Shown here: positions 21,050-34,711 of the stretch, piece by piece
How positions within the stretch are numbered: position 1 is the stretch's first letter
Layout: each line of letters starts with the position of its first letter
Origin: Selaginella tamariscina
Taxonomy: Eukaryota; Streptophyta; Lycopodiopsida; Selaginellales; Selaginellaceae
Direction of reading: 5' to 3'
Assembly (NCBI GenBank): GCA_003024785.1
Contig: PUQB01000077.1
Span: 62,001-126,000, forward strand
DNA: 64,000 nt
The notes under the pieces: model-generated
Told to the model about the DNA's origin: nothing
Database searches by the model: none
The model's input: only the letters and a program-made list of their open reading frames with translations
Made by a program: the position numbers and the translations under genes

Positions 21050-22071
21050 GTTGAATCCTCTGTTGTGTTCTGTGGTTCTGTGGGTGTGCAGATATAGAGG
21101 AGAGCAGGCCTTCACGGGTGACTGTTGGCCGTTACAAGTGAACGCCGCGGGATTACAACAACGCGTCTCGGTGTCTTAATTGTAAAGCGGCAGGTATTTA
21201 TGAAGTCCGTCAACTGTCGTAGTTAATGTAAAGGTTAAGCTATATGATGTGCATACGAGTTGTTTTCAACGGATGGTTTAATGTTTGCTTGTACAGGGAC
21301 AGATGTTGGTGTTTCTTTATGTATTCTTTTATTTTATTTGAGAGCTGTTGCGCATTTCCTAAAAGATGGAGTACTATGCCACGATATTGTTCTTATTGTC
21401 AGATGGAATCGAGTAAAGCCTGTGTGTTGAGGATCCATGTCAACACCAACCACGATAGAACTTGACTTGAACAGACGTTAAGTCATATAAAATATCATGT
21501 TACAGAAGGTAAAGATTGGATCACTTCTTACATCTTTACTTTGACTAAGTCCATGATGGAGTTCCCCAACAAGTGGATTAGATAAGATAATAAATAATTA
21601 AGTATTGCCAAAAAGTACGATGGATATTTATTGTTAAAACATTTAAGATGTAACATTCAAAAAATATAATATATTTAGTTACTTATTAGACTTATTATAA
21701 ATAAAAAAACCTATTGTACAAATATGAAAATTGAACTATGTTAACATTTTTTATTTTATTATAATTATTAAAATTAAAAAGATTTAAAATTAATATTATA
21801 AAGTGTTAATCAAAGTGGAATCTAATTAAGGTTAGCAAGTCACTGATGATCGCTTTATCTATTTATACAAGAGAGTACATAATGTTCTTAGTATTTTTAG
21901 GTAAAAGTTGACACTTGGCGTTTCCTATTCTACATAATGTCATCACATGGCACTGATTATGTTTGGAGAGAGTCCATTTGATGAACTCCCTATCTTGTGG
22001 TTGGTAAACACCTAATTAATGACCAAACACATGGGGATCAGTTGATGATAGTGTCAAAGCCTAAGATGAGT
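21050..22071. other. Spacer without a recognised gene
   Basis: Upstream region of the LORELEI-like gene, then increasingly AT-rich DNA. A 29-codon stretch at 21377-21465 resembles a lone C2H2 finger (MPRYCSYCQ, then RIHVNTNH) but has no supporting context. Confidence 0.4.
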
Positions 22072-22237
22072 TGTGTAAAAAAAAACTAAGAAGTCATGAT
22101 AAAGTAGCTGGCAACCTCAGTACTTTTAATGTTTATATACACTGGTTTGGACTATCTCAAGTGTCATAACTCTTGAGCTCTACATTCTTTTATGATTGAA
22201 TCTGATTGTGTAATTTCAACTATTTAATCTTTCAACA
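22072..22237 (-). repeat. 3' LTR of the old copia element
   Basis: On the minus strand it begins TGTTGAAAGAT at 22237 directly after the polypurine tract. It shares AAGAAGTCATGATAAAGT, GTTTATATACACTGGTTTG and TCTTTTATGATTGAA-type words with the right-hand copy. The outer edge near 22072 is approximate. Confidence 0.7.
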
Positions 22238-25211
22238 CTCCCCCTCAAGCGAGGACTCCGAGTTGGTGTTTGAGCTTAAAAAATAGTTTCTCTCCCAATG
22301 CTTTGGTGAATATGTTAGCTAGTTGCCCGATCATAGGAACATACTCCAAAACAATCTTACCATTCTTGACCTTCTCACATATGAAGTGGTGTTGAATCTC
22401 AATGTGCTTTGTTCAAGTGTGGAACACTTGATTCTTGGTCATCTTGATTGTACTTTGGTTGTCATAACAAAACTATGTTGGCTGAATATGCTCTTGTTTG
22501 AGTTTCAAAAGCATGTAGTGTAACCAAATGACTTCCCTTGTGTAGGAGCTTGCAGCAACGTATTTGGCTTATGCATTGGAGAGTGTGACTGTTGCTTGGC
22601 ATTTGCTTCCCCATGACACACTTGCTTCGCTGAGCAAACAACACATGCATGCAGTTGAGCATCTTGAGTCAAGATCTCCTACCCAATTTGCATCACTATA
22701 AACATGTAGATTCATGGATGAAGTTGAGCTCTGTTGGTAGGTGAGACCAAAAGAGATGGTTCCATGTAGATAGCATAAGACATGTTTGGTAGCTATCCAA
22801 TGTTGAACAATTGGGTATCGACTAAGTAGATTGGTTGCAAATAATATGTCTGGGTGGGTTGAATTGGCAACATACATGAGTCTGCATGTGAGAGATTGAT
22901 ACCGTGAGGGGTTTGGAAACGGTTCTTCATCATTGCCAACTTGTGTCTTGTGACTATTGAAGTCAGATAAGGTTTACAGTTTTGTATGTTGAATTCTTTG
23001 AGCAACTTCTTTGTTTGTTGAACATGCATTAGCTTTACAGTTCACGAGCGTGATCACGAGAAAACTTCCATTCCAAGAAGTTTGGAGACATGTTTAAGGT
23101 CCTTCATAGCATACATGGTGTGTAGATGTGCCTTGGAATCATTGAGCAGCTGCAAATGGTTGTTAACCATTAAATAGTCATCTACATAAATGACGATGAT
23201 GACAAAGTGACTTCCTTGCTCCTTGATGTTGAGGTTTCCATCAGAATTCAACATGGTGAAGCCCTAAAAGTGTAGAAAGGAGTCAATACATTCATACCAT
23301 TCCCTTGCTACATGCTTAAGGCCATATACGGCCTTTTGTAGCTCCCACACCAACTCCTCACATTTGTCATCGAACACTTCAAATCATGGTGGCTATTGCA
23401 TGTAAAGCTTCTCGTGTAGTGGGGCATTGAGGAAAGCAATCCTCACATCTAAGTGGTGTGCTTTGAGGTTGAAATGTGTAGTGAATGCGAGGAGTGCTCA
23501 AATACTTATCATCTTGACAATCGGGAGAAAGTCTATGTGAAGTGAAATCCCAATACTTGTGCAAAGCCTTTTGCTACTTACCCGACTTTATAATGTACCA
23601 ACTTTCTGCCCGAGTTTAATACACGTTTGTAAACCCACTTTCCTTCGATAACTTCATGGATTTACTGACGAGGGATAAAATGGAATGTATAGCTCCTCCT
23701 ACGTCGCCTTGATGTGAAACACTTGTATTGGTTTGGGTGGCCGTGTTGGATGACCCTCCACATTTTGGATGATTCACTAGACCTCTCAAGGTATTTGCTC
23801 AATAACTGGTAGAGTGCCAAACAAAGAGTTCCCATTGTCAAGTATCTATTGAGAGCTGGTTGTTGCATGCTCTTGAAGTCCTAGAGGTGGTGTTTCTATT
23901 AAGTGATGCTTGTCATTTGAAAAAGTTGGCTTGTTTGTAGGGTCAAACATAAGAGAAGGACTTTTGTTGGCTGATTTCATCTTCAATTGACCACGTTCAT
24001 TTTTCTAGTTCTCAAGGCAAAGTAATCAGCACGATTGTTTGTTGTTGCCAATCTTTATATAGCTTGGTCTCATCAAAGATCACGTTGCTATTCACATTCA
24101 CTTCATGTTGATTGGGTCGAGAAGGTGGTAACCTTTTGTCCATGGTTCATAGAAACATCATTTGGCTACGAGGCCCAAGCTTCCCGAGATTTTTACAAAA
24201 GTGGATACAAATGTTAAGGCACCAAAATGACGTAGATGACTAACTTTTGACACTAGCCAGTCCACATCTCTATAGGAAATTTCCCTAGGTGTTGAGTGCT
24301 TTAGGAGCTTTTGTTCGTGAACTACAACTCATGTAACTTATGACTCCAAGAAGTAGCGCATGGTGTTCAGTATGGTTCTGTTCTTTTTCTTAGCAACTCC
24401 ATTTTGCTAGGGCGTGTAGGGACAAGTCCTCTGGTGAGTGATCACACGTTCCGCGAGAAACATTCCTATGTATTCACAGCCAAAATTATATCTTAATTTT
24501 TACCTTCCTTCTCATGGCTGTTTCACATAGCTAATGTAGTGTTGGAGCACTTGCGGGACTTCAAACTTGTGGCACATGAAGTAAACTTCATAGTGTTTGC
24601 TATAGTCATTGATCAGAGTCATCATGTAGGTTTTTCCTATTGGGCTGGTTGTCCACATTGGCCCGCACACATCTGTATGGACGAGTTCCAATGGGGTTGA
24701 AGTTGTCAAAAATGATGACCGATAGCTCCACCTAGTTTGTTTCCTGAGCATGTAGTCATGACATACCTCATTGCTTTGGTCCATTGCTTTCAACTTGAGG
24801 TCGTCAACCAGCTACTAGTGGTGCATGTGCTTAATCAGTGGAACATTGGCATGACTGAAGCACTCATGCCAATGTTGGGTGTCAACAAAGAGGTAGTTGG
24901 CACATGATGACTCAGCTTGCCTAGTCTTGGTGATTTCTAATTCACACAAGTCACCACGTGAATGGTGAATGTCCACAACTCTTTAGAATGAAGCATCGAC
25001 ATTGCAGACGATTGTGGTGATGGTTTCGAACACTAGGTTGGAGAAACAGTTGCATAGAGTGAGCACTTTCCTTGACTTAGTGTAGAACTAAGTCGTTCCC
25101 TCCAGAACAATGAAGTTTTCTTGGAGTGTGTGAACGAGTTTGTCAAAGTCGTCACCTACATGGAATCAGGCATTGTTGATTTGAGACTCTATCACATTCA
25201 TTTTGGTGTGG

Positions 25212-25817
25212 TGTTAACCCGTAATTTCCTACCCTCCGTACATCGATAGGATTGACATCGATAAACCCGTACTAAGGGTCTACCGGATTAAGTTAAGGAC
25301 GTAATCAGACATCAGAAAGTCAGAAAAAGGGTAAGGATGGCAAGGTGTATAGTAGTAGTAGTACTATGGATCCTGTCACAGTATTGGAAAATAAGAACAA
25401 TATACTACATCACAGAAATATGAGTAAGAGATAGACATATTGAGAGAGAAAGGAAACTTATATTATGTCCGCTCACGGCACATGGTACAAATTAACAGTA
25501 TACTCGGGATGTCCTTCTAGTCCTAATCTAGTTATTTATACTCGTACTCTAGATCCCGTAACTAGCAATTATCACAACTGCCTCCTAGCCTTATCCATTC
25601 GGTTACTGTAACTCCTTATCCTTATCCATAAATGCCGTACTTCGCTGCTACTGTATTGCGGTGACGCCCCGTATTGCGGTGGTGCATCAGTAACTTGTAC
25701 TCTGATATATCCTTTCCACTCTCGGTTTTCCACAATATATATTGTTTTGATATTTTCCCATTATATTGCCCATGAAATAACAAGAAATTCTACTAATGTC
25801 TAACTATGCTCCTAACA
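25212..25817. mobile_element. Solo LTR (about 606 bp) inserted into the copia fossil
   Basis: The segment starts TGTTAACCCG and ends CCTAACA, giving the TGTTA...TAACA terminal pair typical of LTRs. It interrupts the copia internal region and has no coding remnant. Its composition (runs such as CGTACTCTAGATCCCGTAAC) differs from its surroundings. GTG occurs at both flanks but no full target duplication is clear. It must be younger than the host element. Confidence 0.6.
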
Positions 25818-26265
25818 GTGATCAGATTCCCAAGGCTCTCCATTAGATACCACCATTTTTTTCACGCATCATTATTCTTACCTCTAGGCAGATTGATTCG
25901 GCTAACCTAGAGCGAAGGATTCCAACTGCCTTCCCTTCTCTTAGTGTCGAGGTTGTTAATCTCTAAACGTTTGTTGCACTGTTGATAGGAACTTCCTCCT
26001 CCAAAATTGCTTCAGTGTTGTTACTACACCAGCTATTCCACTCGTACATGTCGGTACAACTACGTCCCATAGCTCCTTGAGCTTGAGCATTATATCATGT
26101 TGTCAACCTAGGTGATGAACCCTCTTGATCCATCAAATGTGAGAGTCCACTGTAGCAAGATCATTGTGACTTTGTTGGCCGAGGTCATCATGAGGGCGAG
26201 AGAGAAAAGAATCAGAGCTGAAGATGGTTGAGTCTTTAAGTTATTAGCTCAAAGTGTCTAAATAC

Positions 26266-26412
26266 CATAAAAAGAAACTAAGAAGTCGTGATAGAGTCCT
26301 CACCACTCTTATATTCAAAGAAATGTTTATATACACTAGTTTGTACTATCCTGAATATCATGACTCTTGAGCTCCACGTTCTTTTATGATTCAACTAGCT
26401 GATCTTTCAACA
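26266..26412 (-). repeat. 5' LTR of the old copia element
   Basis: Diverged partner of the left LTR: AAGAAGTCGTGATAGAGT, GTTTATATACACTAGTTTG and TTCTTTTATGATTCAA-type words in the same order, ending ATCTTTCAACA at 26412. The inner edge abuts a degenerate primer-binding site. Confidence 0.7.
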
Positions 26413-28930
26413 TCATGCACTTATAAGGATTAGTAGGCAAAGGATATTAACTTATTATTATCAGCCAAATCTTAAGCATGAAGAAGAAGATTGAAAGTTA
26501 ATTACCATGAATAATTATTCATTATTCAAATGTAATCAATCTAATAATTAAAGATATAAAGATACTTGTACTGAAGTTTAAAATATAAAATAGAAGTTAA
26601 CGATAAAACTCCATTGACCAACTCTAATATTTTGCTAATAGTGTTTGATGTGTCATGAAAAACACAATGACACAAAGACAAACCTCTTATGTGGGAAATG
26701 TGGGGAATTGTTAAAGCAAACAAGAGAGTGGGCAACAACTTTGAATAATATCTCAAACTTTAATTTTTAGAAATGACATTAATGTTGACAAATATTGTCA
26801 ATTGCTACCAACTATGTAATTGGTTAATGATGTAACCATGATAGAAGTGTTTGACTAACAACGATCATGGACATGATACCACATCATATGTGTTTTTTAT
26901 TGAATGGTATATTAACCAATTTGAGCCCATAATTAAGTGACATTTTTTAATAAGGAAATAATCTTGAATGAGATCTTACTTCATGTTAAAAAGATTGTCA
27001 TATTTAACTCTAACTCATACTTGCAAATTGTTAATTAAATAAGTTGATATTCACACTACTATTCATTAGTACTATGCATAAGAATGTTGTGTGAAATCCA
27101 AACTTTAATTCAAATGTAAAATTTTATATTCATATAAATGAAATGAAACATAGGAATCATTTTAATTATCTATCTAAGTAATCTCTATTCTAATTAAAAA
27201 TTAATCACAATATCGATAAAAATTATTGTCATTGTTATTTTGTTACTGATAGTTATCCATGTTATTAATAGTCATCCGTGTTGGAAACCATCAATATTTA
27301 TTGATGTTGGTTTCAATCAAAAACTCATTGTAATTTTTACATAATAATTTTGTAATTAAAAACTTTATAAATTAACATGATTTCATTCAATTATGATTTG
27401 AATAAGCTATTGTCTCATCAAACTATAAAAGCAACTACTTTAGAAAGTAAGACATGACATAATAAAAATTCTTTAACATTAACTTAAATATTACAATGGA
27501 ATTGTTGCATACTTATTGACTTATTATAAGTCATAAAAGACATAGCTTATTGATGGTTGGTCATTCTTGATTTATGTAATAAACATACTAATAAAACATT
27601 CCTCAAACTCCCATAATATAAAGTCATCTTTTTCTAAAAAGATAATAAACCATGCATGTGTAGATCTAAATAAGAAGGAATCTGATTAGTTCTAATTAGT
27701 TGGCATATAAACCATATTGTTAGTGCATTAATATTAAAAGTTTTGTTTGGTTGAGAAATCATTAATAAGCAACTTGAGCTTTATTAAATTTACTCTTAAG
27801 CAAATTAAATGATGAGGAATTAAATTGTTTTGTTAAATAGCATTATTATTTTTTTACAACCTTATTAATTTCGTTTGAAGATGTTCCATCTTAATTTAAA
27901 ATTATTATATCATTATATTCTTGATCTTCATCAATTATGACAAGTGATGATAGAAGAATTGGATCATGAGAAATATGATATGATTTAAATAATAAAATAT
28001 AAAAAACTAAATAAGGCTAGAACGAAGTCGTAAACTAATGATTTTAATATGATATTTAACACAAAAATTATCTAAGTTGTTAACAATCGAGTTTATGATA
28101 TAGATTTGTTATGTGGAAGTGATGATGAAAAAGTCACACCTTATTATTAGGTTGATATGTATAAACAATAATACATAAATTATTTACAATTTAACGACGA
28201 AACGCACAAACTCAAGATAAATAATATGTAACATTATTTTAGTTTGAAGATAATTAACATGTTCTTAATAGTAAGATTGATGATAAAAATATAATAAATT
28301 CATATGACTACCAATGATGAATCCCAATTCACATATAAAACAATACAAAATGAAATAAAATAATAAGGTACTACTTAAATGTTTAAATCATATACTTTAT
28401 TTAATTGTTCATCAATGTGTGATTTATAATAAACATTTTTCTTTTATTATAAAGACAAGTGAGAAACTATTATAAAAATAAAAAATGAATTGAGAACCAC
28501 CATTATTAATTACCTTGTTGGAAGGTTATAAAGCTAAGAATTTTTTAATATATTAAATTTATAACACTTAATCGTATGAAACTGTCAGGGTCGAGGCAAA
28601 TAAAAGGAGGAAGACAAACAGAGTTTGACAGCCCTGAAGAATATTCAGAAGATACAAAAGAATATAAAAGAATATATAGCAAAAATTGGAGTGGCCCAAG
28701 AAACATTGGCTGTAGCCAACAATTTTTAGCAGAAAAGAAACGAAGTATGAAGGGTGCGTGCGTGTGTGGTGTGTGTGTGTGTGAGAGAGAGAGAGAACCT
28801 GATCGTTTCTCTTTTTCTAATTGCGAGGATGACAGGATATGGTTGACCCTCACCTTCACCAGTTACATACGTAACACATCTTTGGGTATGACCATGTGTA
28901 GATCTTATCAAATATAGAAAACTTTCATAA

Positions 28931-28978
<48 letters not shown>

Positions 28979-30796
28979 TGCAGTATTTACGATGGAATCC
29001 TTTGATGGTTTTGTAATATAAAAGAAAATAAGTTATATAAATTTGGAAAAGAAAATTGAAAGTTCTCGCTGTAAACAATTTTCTTTTTCTAAATTTTTAA
29101 AAACTTATCAATTATTAAAAAAAATTATTATACTAAATTCGTACACTTTATCTTTTAATAGTCTTATGACATTAAAAAAAATAAGTCATCTTTAAGAACT
29201 GTCAATCACTATAACATGCAATAATGAGAAATTAATAAGAAAGTTAATGAGACATTAATGACTAATGAAAATGTGAAGTTAAATAATTTTATAAATTTTG
29301 TTATTCATGTGCATGAATTAAATATTTTAAAATAGCATATGGTCCAACTTGAACATCTCCCAACCATATAATGTACTTAATTATTATTTTTATTGTATAT
29401 TTTTAATATTGTTCAGTGTTTATTTATAACATGTGAGAGCTTATGTGTATTATAATAATACTCTTCTTATTATACTTTGTAGTTTAATATTAATAAATAT
29501 TACTTCATTTTTGTACAAGAGCATCTTGAATGTTATATAATAATCTTTTTACTTTTATATTATTTATAAAATTATCTTTAAATATAAGTTATCATTAACA
29601 CTCTCGATGTCTTAAATTTTATTTTCTAAATGTACATATACTATAAATTTTCTTATTCTTAATAATTATTTTTATAACAATAAATACTATTTATCAATGT
29701 CATTATTAACTTTAATACGATACTTGATAAAACCACTATAGTATGTATTTCTCACTCACTAAAGGTGTTCACATTTATATATTAGAACCTTAAAAAGATG
29801 TCTTGCTTTTTTATGTGAAACCTAAACATTTTAATTGATTCAACTTTTTAATTCTCCTGATTGCCCCCAATTTATTAAAATATAAGGGAATAGTAAAAGC
29901 AACATTACATATGATTGAGAGATGACTATGTAAAGGTCATACATACCAAAATCTTATGATTTACATAGTTATTTATGATTCATTTGTTAAATATTTATAT
30001 CAAAGTATTTAAAAATACTAATTTATTAAAGTTATTTTCTCTCTTTCACCCATATATTTAAAACTATTTATTTTAAATTATTAATATGAACATTTAAATG
30101 TTTGTAATACATAATTAATATATGTACTAATAAACCACACATCATCAACATACAAAAGCAAAAATACTACATATTTTTTTAAATATTACCACCAAACACT
30201 TCTCATATCAACCAAACCTTCTATTAATCAATTATAGATTATAACAAACTTTAAAATTAATAAGTACATCTAAACATTACTTGACATAACCTTATAATTA
30301 CATATTACATATTTAAAAGTTTCTTATCATTTTTATTACTTTTCAATTTCTGTTATTTTATTAAAACATAGTTAAATTAAAAATCACAACCTTTTAAATT
30401 TTCAACCTTAAATAGAAAAGAAATAAGTAAAATACATGGAATTATATTACATGCCAATTAAAAATTTCCAAAAACGATTCAACTTCTTCTTTTTAACTTC
30501 AACTCATTTTATTAGTATTTAATCAATCTAAAATATCTAAATACATTTAAATTAACTCTTAACACATATTATAGTCCTTACATTATCATTTATTTCATTA
30601 AAACAAATTTTTATATATTATAATTATTAATGTAAGATAATAGGATAGATACACATTCTTTATATTTATATAAATACAAAGGTTAACTACGGTATATTTT
30701 AAAAGTTATTGATGAAGTGATTCATTGTATAATCAATAAAACTTATATTTAGTTTAGAGGAAAAACTAAATCAAATAAGAAACATATTTTTTCTCC
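26413..30796. other. 4.4-kb AT-rich gene desert
   Basis: Long, very AT-rich DNA with frequent stops in all frames. A pure (TA)n run sits at about 28932-28974 and a TG/GA run at about 28757-28796. I found no exons, transposon ends or RNA genes. Confidence 0.55.
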
Positions 30797-32537
30797 TCAA
30801 TCGTATTCCTCGTTCAACTTGTTTACGTAGTGCAAAAAACTGAACTCGTCTTCTGACTCAGATCTTCCATCCTCGAGTGCACCGCTGATTAAATCGTAGT
30901 TCTGATCTATCTGTTCCTTTAAAGCATTCTCCCTCACTCCCTTTGTATTCAGAGACTTGCAAAACTCATCAAACTCTTCCTTTTCACGGTAGAAGGCCCA
31001 GCTAATGGAATCCTCACTCTCAACAAATATACGTGGCTCCCTAGGGAAAAACCAATACCGGTTCAGATCCCGGTCTACCCCCAAATAAATGCTCCTTAAT
31101 GGACACCTATTCTCTACTTCCTTCTTTCCTTTCTTATCGTTTACAGGTTTCTTCTTACCAACCGGAGACTCGTCATCCTCTTTCAACTGTGGAAACTTGC
31201 TTGTTCTTCTTGCTATCTTTCCTGTGTGGGATATGTTCTCTGATGACACTCGAGCTTAAGCTCCAATCCGTTAACTCCTGTAGTATGTCCAGCTTCGCAT
31301 CGGGTTCCAGGTCTGAGTAACCTCCCAACCGAATACTCGTAGAATCTTCTTTCGTCTTCTCCGAGCCCTTCAGCTCAAGGAGATCAGCGAGATCGGCCGT
31401 CCACGTCTCCAGCAGAATCTGTAATTTGTGCTTCGCTTTCTTCTCTTTACGCTTAGCTTTCTTCACTTTACGTTTCTGGAGAACCTTCTCACTGAGATGC
31501 GTGTTGGTAAGGATGATTGCCTTAAGGAGGGCGTGATGAACTTCTTTCAGAAGGGAGCAATATCCCTCCTTGTAACAAATCGCCTGCTGGAAGTCATTCA
31601 AAGTGTAGGGAGAGATTTGCAACGCCAGACTATACGAGCTGCAAATCCCATACCATCAGAAGTTTGCCTACGGATCGAGATGGCACGAGAAACTCCGAAT
31701 GTGGTGCCGGCCTTCCTAGCTTTGGCAGTAACTTGTCCTCAATGGGGTACTTAATCCGCTGTTTCCCTTCTGGATTAAGTTTCATCCGCTTTCTGCCGTT
31801 CTCAATATCATTCTCGTCGGGGATTTCTTTTCTTTTGAATCCATTACGTATCCCGCTGTCACTATTTCCTCTTCCGAAGGATGAAGTGGTACGTGATGCA
31901 AACGAGCAAGATGATCATGCACAGCCCATCGAGACTTCTTCTTACTCATGCCAATGGTCGCCGACTCACGTATAAATGACTTCAAAAGTGTCTTGGTAAG
32001 TGGGTGTTTTTTCCTTTTCAAGCTCTGTACAGTCTCCTCTGATGTACATTTGACCCTGCCGTCGCCCTCAAGCCAAGCTACCTCGTATGAACACTTACAA
32101 GCCAAGCCATCGCACTCCTCCCGTATTCTTGTGATTTTGCACGTTGCTACAGTGCCGCCATGAGTCGCTCCGTCTAGTATTTCGCCTTCTACGAAATGAT
32201 CCTTGTATATCCTGTGTATTTTGTCCACAAGGTCGCTTACACAAAGCGGGCTGAATTGAACCATGCGAAGGACCGGTGCAACAAATTCCTTGGGAAAACT
32301 CTGCACCTGGACACTGGCGTTACTCTCCGACAGAAGCGCCTGCTCGTAGCTTAAGTTCGCTTTTCCTGTTACCTTGCATGCCCATACTTTCTGCCGGTAT
32401 AGATTAATTCTCTGCAAATACTCTTGATAGTCGCGGAAAATCTCTTTTGTGAAGCTAATCTGGAAAACAGGCTCCTCCGGCTTCAAATCCAAAGGAACTT
32501 CCGCTAGTGCAAATACCGACCTCTTTAGAAGCGGCAT
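30797..32537 (-). CDS. WAC-DDT-WHIM domain ISWI-complex subunit (DDW1/ACF1-like), intronless, frame interrupted
   Basis: The ATG at 32537 starts a WAC domain (MPLLKRSVFALAEVPLDLKP, FRDYQEYLQRINLYRQKVW). A basic linker follows, then a DDT-type helical region (LNDFQQAICYKEGYCSLLKE, ALLKAIILTN), a lysine-rich stretch and LEPDAKLDILQELTDWSLSS. The WHIM part (CPLRSIYLGVDRDLNRYWFF) continues to FSFLHYVNKLNEEYD and the stop at 30797. In plants WAC-DDT proteins pair with the ISWI remodellers CHR11/CHR17 to space nucleosomes. The whole chain, about 560 residues, lies in one genomic block with no intron but in three frames (changes near 31770 and 31250, probably one more near 31640). The lack of introns suggests a retrocopy; frame breaks suggest it is decaying or error-bearing. 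Confidence 0.75.
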
Positions 32538-32978
32538 TATGAAAACCCACTTAGGTCACCAGTCTAGGGTTCCTTATATACCCGATTATTAAAGGAATCA
32601 CGTAAAAGGCAAATAATATCTCCTATTTCATATTATGAAAGTTAATGAAGTTATTCATAATTTTATAACATTTTGTTTTCTAATCATATATATATTATAA
32701 ACTTTCTTTAATATCGATTTAAATTCAAAATTAGTCTAAATTTTAGTAATTTATCAAATTCTTTAAATTTTGATATTTTAAAAATATAAATTCTTTTTCA
32801 TAATCAATCTATTTGACAATTATTATTTATTTCCATATGACTTTCCCATTGTTCTTCCGTGGTCATATTCCAAGTACATAAATTTTCCATTTTAATAATT
32901 TCACATATTTAAATTTCCCGCTGTCCGTCGTTTCTCCACGTCGGACGTTTGCTGCTGTGTATAGGTTCTGCCATAGCT
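32538..32978. other. Divergent promoter spacer
   Basis: 440 bp of AT-rich sequence between the DDW1-like start (minus) and the first UGT start (plus). TTTAAATT-type words abound; no specific element stands out. Confidence 0.4.
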
Positions 32979-34430
32979 ATGGCGGCTAGCAGCAGCGCTC
33001 ATCATTTAGCAATGTTTTGCTCAGATGGACCTGGCCACATAAATCCTTTGTTACACCTCTCCAAGCTTCTGCTTGAGCACCATGATTTCAATATCACTTT
33101 CCTTCTCACAGAGTTCACACTCTCACAAAGGCGTTCTTCTCTCGAGCTCAGCTATCCCAAGAACATCACTTTCATTGGCATCCCAGATGGCCGTCCTGAG
33201 ACTGGATTCAAATCTCAGGGAGAAAAGTACAAAGCAATGGACAGGATGCAGATTCCTGTTGAAGAAAACCCTCCGAAATCTCGACCCTCCTGTAACTGTT
33301 ATCATCTCGGATGAATTCATTGGATGGATGCAGGATGTAGCCAACAACCTCAATGTTCCCAGGGTCTGTTACTGGGCTGCCACTACTGAATGTGACATTG
33401 TGTGCAACCATATACCAGAGCTGATTTCCAAAGGCTATCTACCAGTGAAGAGTAAGTATGCAATCTAGAAAATGCCCAGAAGAGCATTCACTAAATGGGG
33501 TGGTTTTTTTTTTCGAAAATATCAAGAAATACGAGCCTTATCACATTCATGCCAGGAATTCCTGCAAATTCGTCGCACTGATCTCCCCTTTGCTTCTATG
33601 ACGATGCCCCAGTGCTGCACGTTCTCGATAAGAGCTGCCGGAGGACGAAAGAGGCTATATGTGTAGTTGCCAACACTGTTGAGGAGCTAGAACCATTGGC
33701 TGTCTCTGGCATGCAAAGTAGACACAGGTATTTCCCTGTAGGACCACTTATATCACCTTCGTTGCTTCAAGACGAGCCTTTGTCAACGGAAACCCTCTCA
33801 AAGGATGACCTTGGCTGCTTAGAATGGCTGGACCAACAATCTCCTAGCTCTATATTATATGTTGCATTTGGAAGTGTCGCTGTTCTATCTCGATCTCAAG
33901 TGGAATATATCTTACAAGCTTTGGAGGGTACAAAGCGAGGGTATCTATGGGTTCTGAGGCCAAACTTTGTGGTGGATGCTCCACAGGGACTCATGGAAGA
34001 TATTGGGAAGCGTGTGAAAGGTGGTAAAATAGTTGGCTGGGCACCACAAGCACACGTCCTTAGGCACGCTGCAGTGAGGGGTTTTCTAACCCATTGTGGT
34101 TGGAACTCCCTTATGGAAGGTGTTGCTTCTGGGGTTCCAATGCTTGCATGGCCTTGTACATCTGAACAGAACATGAATGCCAAACTTATGGTCGAGAAGT
34201 GGCAAATTGCACTGGAAGTTCACAACGAGGGGCTTGAAACAGTGGTAGACGACCAGAAGATTGGGATTGTTCTCAAGAGTTTTTATGGTGATTATGAGAG
34301 GATTAAGAAGAATGTCACCGATTTAAGAGATCTTGTTAGGAGGTGTGCGGGGCAAGGTGGATCTTCTAACCAGAACGTGATATCTTTTGTGGAGCTGATT
34401 ACGAGTTTTAACAGCAAAAGATCTCCTTAA
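32979..34430 (+). CDS. UDP-glycosyltransferase A (family 1), one frame break in exon 1
   Basis: The start MAASSSAHHLAMFCSDGPGH carries the GHINPLLHLSKLL acceptor-domain opening with the catalytic-type His. Exon 1 ends at 33451; exon 2 starts near 33556 and runs to 34430. The C-terminal half contains LGCLEWLDQQSPSSILYVAF, then the PSPG box from WAPQAHVLRHAAVRGFLTHC through GWNSLMEGVASGVPMLAWP to SEQNMNAKLM. The PSPG box binds UDP-sugar; the enzyme transfers sugar to small lipophilic acceptors in the cytosol. One frame change lies near 33260, between YKAMDRMQIPVEE and RNLDPPVTVIISDEFIGWMQ. Its 3' part (from 34059) is one arm end of the large inverted duplication. The PSPG ends in NMNAKLM rather than the usual DQ-type ending, with N at the sugar-selecting position. 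Confidence 0.85.
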
Positions 34431-34711
34431 CAGGCCTAGGTGTTAAAAAATCTGAAAGAACATGCAGTTGTTAAGAAGACTAAGTACTGTTGTATTGTGC
34501 CTTGTTCAAGTATTAATAATTATGTGTTAAAAATGTATTAAATTCATCTGACTCAATCAAAATATCTTTCTTTCTAAATTTGGCTATGGCTGACTATGTA
34601 TATCTTTTACGGGAAAGTTTTTGAAAAGAATAGTAGAGATTGCTCTTTATATTATATACTAAAAATGTACATATACGTATATACAATTGTCTCTTGATAT
34701 CTCACAGGTTT

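Larger units (their letters stand above)
22072..26412 (-). mobile_element. Old Ty1/copia LTR retrotransposon fossil
   Basis: Similar direct repeats lie at about 22072-22237 and 26266-26412; both carry ACTAAGAAGTC near the start and a TTTATATACACT word, and end ATCTTTCAACA. On the minus strand the left one is the 3' LTR, preceded by a purine tract (reverse of CTCCCCCTC at 22238). The right one is the 5' LTR, followed by a TGGTATTTAGAC primer-site relic. Internal minus-strand remnants include a GAG-pre-integrase/integrase segment (LVHTDVCGPMWTTSP near 24.6 kb) and copia RT/RNase H (YVANSTHPDILFA, VYSDANWVGDL near 22.7 kb). The copy is heavily broken, with many breaks, and the LTRs differ at many sites, so it is old. 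Confidence 0.85.

Noticed and set aside
21377-21465. Short frame resembling a single C2H2 zinc finger (YCSYC ... RIHVNTNH)
   Set aside because: Only 29 codons after the Met, no neighbouring finger, no splice support, and the spacing of the last His pair is unusual. Chance is likely.
28545-28917. Frames of 104 and 113 codons in the AT-rich desert
   Set aside because: The products are dominated by TG/GA repeat translation, overlap on opposite strands, and match nothing recognisable.
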